From Wurfbainia villosa (lineage: Eukaryota > Streptophyta > Magnoliopsida > Zingiberales > Zingiberaceae): a stretch of DNA of 64,000 nucleotides. Below, piece by piece: positions 45,274 to 55,113 of the stretch. The DNA is taken from NCBI GenBank assembly GCA_025175895.1, contig CM045989.1, positions 20,329,928 through 20,393,927 on the forward strand. Direction: 5' to 3'. The notes beneath the pieces were generated by a model. That model was not told the origin of the DNA and made no database searches. It saw nothing but the letters and a program-made list of their open reading frames with translations. A program made the translations under genes and the position numbers. Position 1 is the stretch's first letter; every line of letters begins with the position of its first letter.

Positions 45274-46404
45274 AATAACCCTAGGGTAGTCAACAATATG
45301 AACTTGACCTATATCATATTTTGGTTGACTTAGGATGACGGGACAACATTTTTTAGATAGTGTTGGGTGATGATAACGTACCCATAAATAGGTAATAATG
45401 CTTAAATCATGATGATTGATGTAATTCCTATGTATGTTTTAAATCATGATTTATAATTTTGATATTTGGCATGTTATCATGAGAAATAGGGTTAAATCAT
45501 GCTTTAGGTGATAATTTGTTTATTATCATCGTATAATACCTAATGCATGACTATTATTTGATGGATACATGAGTTTCATGATCATAATGTAGAATTGATT
45601 GGTATATGTCATTATGATCATGTAGAATGTTAGGTTGATACTTAACCATGATAGAATTGCATGAATATATGGGTTAAGTATATACAAATACCCCCTAGGA
45701 TACATCTCACACTCACTATAGGCTAACTTGATTGCAAACTTAGCATGGGTGAGATATTAGGATGATACAAATGTCCACTAATGCCTATGGCATTTAGATG
45801 GTCATTTAAAGTATCAAAATAGCAATAATAGACCAATCATGGGGAAGGCTTATGTTTAATTCATAGACATATTGCCCAAAGATCATGGTTGGATATTTCA
45901 TATGTTTTCAAAACAATTTCTTACCTTAAAATACATGTATTCATGTTTTGAAAAAATTGGATGCAAAACTAGGTGCTAAAATGGATACTAACATGCTAAA
46001 AAACTAGTGGTTTTTCAAGTGTTTGGATTTTTGGCAAAAACAAGAAAATATAATGAGTTTTCATGAAAAACTATTTTTCATTGATAGATATACTTAAAAG
46101 AAATATGTTCCCCAAATTTCATGATTTTTCGAATTTTCTAGAATTTATAATGCATTTCTGAATTTCGTCCAGAAAATCAGAAATTTGGATTCCTTTGTGC
46201 CGATCGCCATACCGATAGCTGATCGTGGCTATAAATCAAAACATTGAAGGCCGAATTCAGTTTGTAAACCTACAACAAGTTGTAGAAATATACTTGATGC
46301 CATCAACAAGTGGTACCCAATTTTAAATCAACTTGTCATATTTTTCCTCCATTATACTTGATGCCATGAGCTTATAACTTAGTGTTAATCTTTTTGATGG
46401 TGTC
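45274..46404 (+). other. 3' noncoding region of the complete E unit
   Basis: About 1.1 kb in which pol would be expected but no enzyme motif is found in any frame. It is nearly identical to 40931-42065. Minor differences cluster at 46190-46235, against 41845-41900. Confidence 0.85.
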
Positions 46405-46635
46405 AAAGGGGGAGAAATAAGTATGTTTAAGTTAATCACTTTAGGGGGAGAAATATATTGTAGGGGGAGAAATATATGATAGGGGGAGAAAATTTGCATG
46501 GAGAGTTTCATGGATTAAGGGGGAGTTGCATGTTGTTATATCATGTTTATCTTTACATGCTTTCTTACCTTAGAACTTATATCAAATGTTTTTACCTAAC
46601 TTAAACGGATTGCCACACATCAAAAAGGGGGAGAT
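46405..46635 (+). promoter_or_regulatory. Series of polypurine tracts before the E LTR
   Basis: Six G-rich purine runs occur: about 46405-46417, 46443-46453, 46462-46472, 46480-46492, 46517-46525 and 46624-46635. The last (aaaagggggagat) directly precedes the LTR and is the likely priming tract. The same series ends at 42297 in the left unit. Extra tracts are known in SIRE-type elements. Confidence 0.75.
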
Positions 46636-47830
46636 TGTTAGGGCAATCTCTTGCCGTGATATGGTTTTGATGGTGTGGCAAAGGGTTTAAGTTAGTTTGA
46701 TATGTTGATGTGATATGTGCGTTGAAGTCGTGCAGGACTTAGTAATTCGCACATGGAGCCGTGGCAAGTTTCACATCTCATGACTCGTGCCTTGAGTCGG
46801 TGAAGGATAGCTTTGCGGAAGCCGTGCGCTTGGAGCATCCGAGGGACCGCCGGACGAGAAGCTTGGAGTGAAGCCGGAGGAAGTAGACTTCGAGGCAAGA
46901 GACGCGAAGGAGCATTGCAGAGCCGTGCACCTGATGCTGCCGAGGGACGTGGCCGAGAACGAAGAGAACTTCGAAGGCGAGGGACTCCGAGAAATGAGAG
47001 TGAGCGATTGTAACCCGAGGAAGGGTAGCTCTTAGGTGAAACTTGGCCATTTGGCCAAGTGTCGGATGGGTTTTCCCGACACCGCCGATCGCCATGTCAT
47101 GGCGATGATCGCTTCCGAGTGAGTTCGACCGTATACGATCGATCGGATTGGCGTGATCGATTGCCATACGTGGGCGCGATCGCAAGACATCATCGATCGG
47201 CCAAGGCGCAATGACCGATAGATAAGGGTTCGCCATGAGAACCGTTCGTAGCCGATCGGGCGGTCGACTACGAGGGCCGATCGATGAGGTCCATCGATCG
47301 ACGCCAAGAGTTCCGCTGGACTACAACGCCGGGATCCGACGTGTTCGGAGGCCGTTGTAGATGGCGATCATGATCGCCAAGGGCGAATGACGATGGCGGC
47401 AAACGGGAAGAAGTTAGCCCTCTCTATAAAAAGAGAGGGTGTATGCCTTTGAGAGGCTAATGCTCATACTCCAAACGATCTTCCTAGTGCCCCACAAGCT
47501 CTAAACTCTTCTTACTTGTCTTTACTTCAATCCTATTGTAAGAAGAGTGATCTTGGTTGTAAAGGTTACCTCCACCTAGCTTTGTGCAAAGGAGAGACCG
47601 ATAGTGATTGGTTTTGGCGAAGTGATTCACCGTGGACGAATCGGACCGTGGATTAGCGGCGTAGCCGTGAACCACGTTATACCATCATGTTAGCATTTGT
47701 TTTATTGTTTGTCTTTTGCTTTGTATTTGTATATTCCGCTTGCGCTAATCTTTTGTAGACGAACAATTTACGACGTCCAACGTACGAGGGCTATTCACCC
47801 CCCTCTAGCCGGCCATATCGATCCCCTACA
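46636..47830 (+). repeat. Right LTR of E
   Basis: It is 1195 bp and ends gatcccctaca; the B LTR resumes with gtttccaccacc at 47831. The expected 5-bp duplication would be gtttc, but the left flank was deleted, so it cannot be confirmed. Confidence 0.92.
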
Positions 47831-49309
47831 GTTTCCACCACCTAAGGAGAAGGAAAAGAGGTATTTGGATGCTGCGCAAGGGCTGGGATAGGGCTGTGGG
47901 CACTGGCTACCAAAGGAGGAAGAAGAAACAAAACTTTCCGTTTTTGGTGTCACCCAAACCTCCTAAACCCTAAGCCTCCAAACCCTAATCCTAGCTTTCC
48001 TTATTGCCGGCCATGGAAGAGGGGAAGAAGAATAGGATGAGCTCATGCCAAGGTAGAGAGGATAAGAATAGGGGCCGGCCAACCTTTGGAAGAAGAAGGA
48101 ACACCTCCTTGAGTTGCCGCCCATCCCTAGCTCCCAAAACCCTAACCCTAGCCACCACTCCCAATCCTAATCTAATTAGGATTGGATGCCACCAAAGCTA
48201 ATCCCCTCATCCATCCTCTTTTTTTCCACCCACTTCATGACTCTATTTATAGAGTTGGGCTCAAGCCATGATTTAATCTCCTCCATTGGTTCTAGGGATT
48301 TAATCTCAACCGTCGGATCTAGAGATTTAATCTCAACCGTCGGATCTTAGAGATTTAATCTCTACCTATGGATCTTAGAGTTTTGTTTCTATCCATTGGA
48401 TCTAAGATTCATGTGGTGTTAATAGGCTACATTAGGGACCATGAGGAGGAGTTGGGTCTTGGCCACCCATGGATCAAGCCCACATAAAGTCCGATCCACT
48501 AATGATGATCCAATCCACTAAAGGTTCATCATTGATCTACCTCACCAACCCCCATATGATAATATCGACTCCATATATTATTTGTACATTTTCTCCCCAT
48601 GTTTAAGATCTCGAATGTCCGTCGATTAATTAATTTACTAACCATTAATTAATCAACATCTAACTCCTTGAGTAGTACCACTCAACCTTTTCATCATGCC
48701 GGACCAAGTCCACCTGTAGGGTTTACATGATGAACCTTATGAGCTCCTCAAGGGGACATCATCATCCTAATATATAGGACATGATTTCCTCCTATAATCA
48801 ACGGCACACCATATAAATAATAACATCTCCCAACTTACCGAGCCTATCGATTTAATCTATAAATCTCACCCATTGGTAAATCAATGAGATGAGTACTAAG
48901 TATATGTGCCCGTTATTATATCGGGATTAAGAGCATGTACTAAATAATATCTGAGGTCTGATTCGATTATGTAGTCAGCAATAAATCAAATCACCTCTAT
49001 GTCGGTCCTGCTCAATACACACAAAGTGCACTAGTGTGATTCTATGGTCAAGACAAACCAATACCAAATCACACTACAACCATTCCGATGGTTTGTTCAA
49101 AGCCATCTCGGTTGTGAGCGTTTACTTATACTTTTCAAGGTGCCGATAACATGATCTCTTGTGTGACACCACACACCATGTTATCTACAATGTAAAGTGT
49201 TAGACAATATTGCATAACCATAAAAATATGAAAACAATGATCATGTGATTCTTATTCCAAAATAAAGATGTTCATACAAAAGATAGACTTTTCAGTATAC
49301 ATCCCTACA
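47831..49309 (-). repeat. Right LTR of the B array, second part
   Basis: It continues the B LTR from the point equivalent to about 34045 and ends ..catccctaca at 49309. It has no inversion (48700-48890 reads in the normal order). The next bases (gaggc) are the presumed target duplication of the array in element F. Confidence 0.9.
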
Positions 49310-49952
49310 GAGGCATATGGGAAAACAAAAGGCATAATAGTTGGAAAATATTTTTTTTCCATATTTATTGCTTCTTGTTTGATATGCTTATTGTGTGCTA
49401 GGAAAATACCTCATTTTAAATTACTAAGTGGGAGAGGGATATTTTATAAAAATTCCCATGGCCTCCATTACGATTTGACATATGATGCAAACAAACTTGC
49501 GCGTTGGCTCTGAGTGTCTTCCTCCCCATCGGATGAGTTTGTTTTGCAGATCATAGGGTCAAATATGGTTATAGGAAATTATTTAGGAGCGTGTGTACTT
49601 CCCCATCGGAAGGCACATAATCCAAGATAATTGCCTTGGTATCGAGTAATGGTGCACACTTAGATGCAAATAAGAGTATCCTCCCCATCGAAGTCACTGC
49701 TTTTATTTGTAGGGTCGAAGAGGATCCAACTATTAATTTTTTTTGTCAAAAAGTTAGGTTGACAGGATAATAAAATTAATGGGTAAAACCTCCTTTTATA
49801 AATGTAGAATTCGTATACGTCCACACTATCGTGGCATACGATATTCTCGGTGTTTTGAGGTGTTGGTTGATTTTAAAATTTTATTGCTTGAGGAATCAAT
49901 AGTGTTTTGAAATCTAATGTTTTGATCTATGTGATTCTTAGGTTTTTCAAAA
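49310..49952 (+). other. Leader of F (3' part)
   Basis: Noncoding; matches the G leader (about 61056-61690) in reverse complement. The plus-strand frame 49268-49513 spans the LTR junction and is not a gene. Confidence 0.8.
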
Positions 49953-50783
49953 ATGACTTTCAATCCACTTGCTGTGATACTAAAGGAGAATATACTTACT
50001 TGATCCAATTATGTTGATTGGAAAATGAATCTTGATATTATCTTGACTGCTGAGGAGTACAAGTATGTACTCTTCGAAGAGTGTCCTCTTAAGCCTTCGG
50101 ATGATTCTGGGGAAAAGGAGAAAGAGAGTTATAAAAAGTTGATTAAGGTTGATGAGATGGCGCAGTGTTACATTTTGGCTTATATGTCAAATGTATTGCA
50201 ACATCAGCATCAAGCCATGCCCACTGCTTATGACACGATGCTCAATCTCAAAGAACTTTTCGGACACCAGAATCGGGCTGCGAGGTAGGAAGCCATGAGG
50301 AACTTGATGACGACCACCATTATGGAGGGAACACCTGTGAGGGATCATGTTCTCAAGATGATGGCTCATTTGAATTAGCTGGAAGTCCTTGGAGCTGAGA
50401 TCCATGGGGAAACCCAGGTCGATATCATTCTCCAATCTCTACCTAGGAGTTTTGAGCAGTTTCACCTGAACTACAACATGAATAAGAGGTTGTATTCATT
50501 GGCAGAGCTTCTGATAGAACTCTAGGTGAAAGAGGGGCTTTTTTGTCAGAGTGCTCAGGCTCAGGCCATGGTTGCTCAGAAGGTTTCGACTTCTAAGACG
50601 AAAGGCAAGAAGAAGAAGAAACAAAGTAGAGAAAATTTGGCGGGAGGATCTCATGGAGGAGTGAAGAAGCCAAAAGACAAGTGCTTCACTTGCAAGATGA
50701 CTGGACATTGGAAGAAGGACTGCCCCAACTGAAAGCAGAATAAAGTTATATCTTTTATTCTGGTTGTTGAAACATGTTTAGCG
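49953..50783 (+). pseudogene. Gag of F, with stops but full length
   Basis: It starts at the ATG at 49953 (MTFNPLAVILKEN). A TGA in the first 20 codons fits GGA to TGA. The frame 50025-50288 has the capsid start (WKMNLDIILTAEEYKYVLFEECP), and 50526-50732 holds a Lys-rich stretch and an intact CCHC knuckle (C53, C56, H61, C66 of that frame: CFTCKMTGHWKKDC). It includes the roughly 470 bp (about 50088-50561) that all three B copies lack, so F shows the ancestral layout. Confidence 0.83.
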
Positions 50784-52340
50784 GTGTTATCTACCGGCAC
50801 CTGGTGTGTAGATACGGGAGCCACTGATCATGTATGCAATACTTTGCAGGGGTTCCATGAAACCAGACGACTAGCTGAGGGGGAGATTACCATCTACATG
50901 GGCAATGTTACGAAGGTCGCGGCTATTACAGTGGGAGATGTTTATTTATCTTTTGATAGGAATAAAACTTTGGTTATGAGAAATTATCTTTATGTACCTT
51001 CGTTTAGAAAGAATTTAATTTCAGTTTCTAAATTGTTTTTGGATGGTTATTCTATTTCTTTTAATGACAGAGTTGTTATAAAAAGGAATAGAAAGATTAT
51101 CTGTTCTGGTACATTGGTAGGTAATTTTTACCCTCTTGAACCAAAAGCTTCCACGATGCAAATAGAAGTAAATAACTCACCTTCTAAATCTAATAAGAGA
51201 AAAGAACTTTCGAAAATGAACCAAACATATCTTTAGCATCTAAGGTTAGGTCATATTAACCTGAGTAGGATTCAAAGGTTGATAGCTGATGGACCATTGG
51301 GTTCATTAGTGGTGGAAGATTTCCCAACCTGTGAATCTTGCTTGGAAGGTAAAATGACCAAGAGGCCTTTTAAGGCCAAGGGGTATAGAGCCAAAGATGT
51401 GTTGGAATTGGTTCATTCTGATTTGTGTGGTCCTATGTCTATCTAGGCTAGAGGTGGGTTTGAATATTTCGTCTCTTTATAGACGATTATTTAAGATATG
51501 GATACATTTACTTGATGCGCCGCAAGTCTGAATGCTTTGACAGTTTCAAATAATTCAAGGCTGATGTGGAGAAACGTCAAGGTAAAAGTATCAAGACACT
51601 ACAATATGATCGTGGTGGTGAGTACCTATTGGAAGAGTTTAGGAATTACTTATCAGAGGCTAGGATTCAATCCCAATTGTCTGCACCTGGCACACCCCAG
51701 CAGAATGGTGTAGTGGAGCGAAGGAATTGGACTCTTATGATGATGGTTAGATCGATCATGAGTTATTCTGTGTTGTCAGATTGGTTATGGGAGTATGCTC
51801 TGGATACGACAGTGTATATTATGAACTTGGTACCATCTAAATCAGTGCCTTCTACTCCCACATAATTGTTGACTGGGCAAAAGTCTAGTCTGAGACATAT
51901 TCAGATTTTGGAGAGTCTAGCACATGTGCTGAAGGCAGATGCTGGTAAGTTGGAACCTCGTACAGAAGTGTGCATGTTCGTAGGCTATCCTAGAGGAATG
52001 AAAGGTGGTTTGTTCTAATGTCCTAGAGATCAGAGGGTGATCGTCAGCATGAATGCTAGATTTTTAGAGGAAGACTATGTGATGAACCACAAGCCCATGT
52101 GTAAGATTGTTCTGGAGGAATTTATAGGGGAAATTGCTACTTCAGTACCACCGGTACAAGAGGATATACCACAAGTGACTATACCGCGTGTCACAGAGGA
52201 TACACAGGTGATACGTCATCGTAGTGGGAGAGTTGTTAGACAACCTGATAGATTTATGTTCTTGGGAGAATCTTCTGATTTGGCCCATAGCGAACATGAA
52301 CCTGATCCCTAGACATATGACGAGGCAATCCAAGATAAAG
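50784..52340 (+). pseudogene. Protease, pre-integrase and integrase of F
   Basis: The frame 50784-51236 has the protease DTGA (residues 10-13, from nt 50811) and the pre-integrase domain. The Trp of the WHLRLGH zinc block is TAG (51234-51236). CESCLEGK and HSDLCGP follow; a TAG replaces Gln in the IQARGG block and a base is missing near 51478. The frame 51566-51865 has the second catalytic Asp (YDRGGEY) and Glu (PQQNGVVERRN). 52037-52312 holds the C-terminus up to the linker before RT. Most stops are single transitions of TGG, CAG or CAA codons. Confidence 0.83.
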
Positions 52341-53860
52341 ATGTGATATCTTGGCAAAGTCCAATGAATTCTGAGATAGAATCTATGAATTCAAATCAGG
52401 TCTGGGAGCTAGTATAACCACCCAAAGGTGTAAAAACCATTGGATGCAAGTTGATCTACAAAAGAAAGAGAGGAATAGATGGGATGGTTGAGACTTTCAA
52501 AGCAAGGCTTGTTGTGAAAGGGTATACTCAGAAAGAGGGTATCGATTATGAGGAGACCTTTTCGCCGGTGGCCATGCTTAATTCTATCGGGATTCTCTTA
52601 TGTATTGTTGTTCATATGAATTATGAGGTGTGACAGATGGATGTCAAGATAGCTTTCCTTAATGGAAGTCTTGAGGAAAACATCTATATGGAGCAACCAG
52701 AGTGATTCATTGCAAAGGGCAAAGGGCATCTTGTGTGCAAGCTTAATCGATCCATTTATGAATTGAAGTAAGCTTTGAGATCTTGGAACATCCGCTTTGA
52801 TGAGGTAATCCAGTCTTATGGATTTATTCAAAGTCCAGAAGAGTCTTGTGTATACAAGAGATGTGATGGAAACGTATTGGTATTTATTGTACTATACATA
52901 GATGATATTTGGTTAATTGGCAACAATGTCAAGGTGCTATCGGATGTAAGGGTATGGTTGTCCAAACAATTTGATATGAAGGACTTGGGAGAAGTGGGAT
53001 ACATCCTTGGGATCGAGGTTATAAGGGATCGCAGGAAAAGGATGTTGTGCTTATCTCAAGCTTTATACATTTCCTTATGCATGCAGAACTCCAAGAAAGG
53101 TTTTCTACCTTTTATGCATGGAGTACCTTTATCTAAAGAGATGTGTCCTAGAACATTAAAGGAGATAGAGGAGATGAAGGCAGTTCCTTATGCTTCGGTA
53201 GTAGGAAGCCTCATGTATATTATGTTATGTACGAGGTCGGATATCTGCTTTGTCGTGGGCATGGTTAGCAGATATCAGAGTAATCCAGGATAGGGACATT
53301 GGACTGCAGTAAAGCATATATTGAAGTACCTAAGAAGGACTTGGGATTATATGCTAGTATACTAGGCAGATCAATTACTCCCTGTGGGTTACACAGATTC
53401 TGACTTCCAATCAGATAGGGATAACAGTAAGTCTACCTCAGGTTTTGTGTTTACTTTGGCAGGTGGAGCCATTGTATGGAGGAGTGTCAAGTAGAAATGC
53501 ATGGCGGACTCCACCATGGAAGCTGAGTATGTGGCAGCCTCTGAGGCAGCCAAAGAAACTGTATGGCTCAGGAACTTTTTGATGGACTTGGATGTGATTC
53601 TTGATTTTCCCAAAACTATCACAAATTATTGTGATAATAGTGGTGCAGTTGCAAACTCGAAGGAACCACGAGCCCATAAGGCAAGTAAATACATAGAGCA
53701 CAAGTACGACCTGATACGAGAGATCGTAAAGAGGGTAGAAGTTGTTGTCACCAAGATTGCATTAGAGGATAACCAGGTAGATCCCTTCACTAAGGCACTT
53801 CTAGCGAGAGCTTTTGATAGGCATGTGGAGGGAATGAGAATCAGATGTATGACACTTTGA
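52341..53860 (+). pseudogene. Reverse transcriptase and RNase H of F
   Basis: The frame 52451-52633 has the RT N-terminus (KARLVVKGYTQKEG, FSPVAMLNS). 52775-53293 has SWNIRFDE, a YIDD box (residues 41-44, nt 52895-52906, Ile for the usual Val) and the connection region. 53501-53860 has RNase H: ADSTMEAEYVAASEAAKE, NYCDNSGAVANSKEPRAHK and DPFTKALLARAFDRHVEGM, ending at the natural stop 53858-53860. Stops at about 52634, 52703, 52768, 53292, 53362 and 53491 interrupt it. Confidence 0.85.
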
Positions 53861-53882
53861 TGGCAGCATAGTTTTTTAGTAT

Positions 53883-53893
53883 AAGTGGGAGAT
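53883..53893 (+). promoter_or_regulatory. Polypurine tract of F
   Basis: aagtgggagat immediately before the LTR start tgttggg. Confidence 0.88.
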
Positions 53894-55113
53894 TGTTGGG
53901 ATGTATACTGAAAAGTCTATTCTTTGTATGAACATCTTTATTTTTGAAATAAGAATCATATGATCATTGTTTGTATATTTATGGTTACACATATTGTCTG
54001 ATATATTACATTGTAGATAACATGGTATGTGGTATCACACAGAAGATCATGTTATCAGTTCCTTATAGAGTATAAGTAGAGGCTCACAACCGAGATGGTT
54101 TTGGACAAACCATTTGTATGATTGTAGTGTAATTTGGTATTGATTTGTCTTGACCATAAAATTACACTAGTACACTTTGTGTGTATTGAGCAGGACCGAC
54201 TTAGAGGTGATTCAATTTATTGTTGACTACATAATTGAATCGGACCTTGGATATTATGGAGTACATGCTCATAATCCCGATATAATAACGGGCATATGTA
54301 CTTAGTATTTTTTTCTTTTATTTACCAATGGGCGAGATTTATAGATTAAATCGATAAGCTCAGTGAGTTAGGAAATAATATTATTTACATTGTGTGACGT
54401 TGATTATAGGAGGAAACCGTGTCCTATATATTAGGGATGTATGATCAAAGCGTCATGGGCGCTTGGAGCTTCCTAGCAAGGCAAATAGTTCATCATAGCA
54501 ATACGTAAATAAGGTATAGTGGTACTACTCATGGAGTTAGATATTGATTAATTAATTATCAGTAAATTAATTAATTGATGGACATTCGAGATGTTAAACA
54601 CGGGGAGATATTTATACAATTAATATATGGATCCCATATTTATTTATGGGGGTTGGTGAGGTAGATCAATGATAATGTTCTAGTGGAATGGATTATTATT
54701 AATGGATCGGATTTTATGTGGCCCGGATCCATTGGGTGCCCAAGATCTAACTCCTCTTTATGGTCCCTATTTTAGCCTATTAAAACCCTCATGAAACCCT
54801 AGATCCAACGGTGAAAATTTAATCCCTAGATCTGATGGTAAGGAGGCTTAAGCCTAGCTCTATAAAAGGAGGGCTTGGGCTTGGGCGGTTAAGGCAATTG
54901 AAAAGATTAGGGTTTTGCTCTTTGGCTTGGGCGGCTAGGGTTTGGAGATGTTTTGAGCGGCAACTAGGGCAAGGCTTTACTCTTCTTCCTTTGGTTGGCC
55001 GGTGCCCATCTTCATCTTCTTTCTCTTCTTGGCCGGCGCCCATCTCCTTTCTTACTCAAGTTGTGGCCGGCGGCAACAAGAGCTCCTCTTGTTCGCCTGC
55101 ATTCATATTCCAT
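53894..55113 (+). repeat. 3' LTR of F, truncated
   Basis: It begins tgttgggatgtatactg, as B LTRs do on the minus strand, and runs through a TATA box (tataaaa, 54861-54867). It ends at about 55113, where sequence of the G LTR in the opposite direction begins. About 0.7 kb is missing if F's LTR was as long as B's. Reading frames near 54835-55206 cross this junction and are not genes. Confidence 0.85.

Larger units (their letters stand above)
40218..47830 (+). mobile_element. Element E: gag-only copia-type element (SIRE-like gag), partly duplicated
   Basis: The order is: gag C-terminus and 3' region (40218-42297), LTR (42298-43472), primer site, complete gag and 3' region (43473-46635), LTR (46636-47830). 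The 3.26-kb part 40218-43472 repeats 44563-47830 almost exactly. No protease, integrase, RT or RNase H is present in either unit. The gag organisation, the many gggggag tracts and the tgttagggcaa LTR start resemble SIRE/Maximus copia elements. Gag-only elements of this kind are described in plants as TR-GAG. The left LTR and the front of gag were lost at 40218, together with about 310 bp of the B LTR. Confidence 0.85.
33422..49309 (-). mobile_element. B3: minus-strand Ty1/copia unit, 5' LTR interrupted by element E
   Basis: Interior 35385-39909; 3' LTR 33422-35384; 5' LTR 39910-40217 plus 47831-49309, split by element E. About 310 bp of that LTR (equivalent to about 33734-34045) is missing at the E insertion. 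The right LTR lacks the inversion, as does the left end of the array. RT is the longest in the B array (373 codons). Confidence 0.87.
49310..55113 (+). mobile_element. Element F: plus-strand Ty1/copia element, 5' end missing from window
   Basis: It begins within a leader that is the reverse complement of the B and G leaders in pattern (ggcataatagttggaaa at 49330-49346), followed by gag, PR, IN, RT, RH, polypurine tract and a truncated 3' LTR. All are in the opposite orientation to B. Because its leader starts exactly at the end of the B array LTR, I infer that the array inserted in F and that F's 5' LTR lies upstream of the window. The coding frame has more than a dozen stops. Confidence 0.85.
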
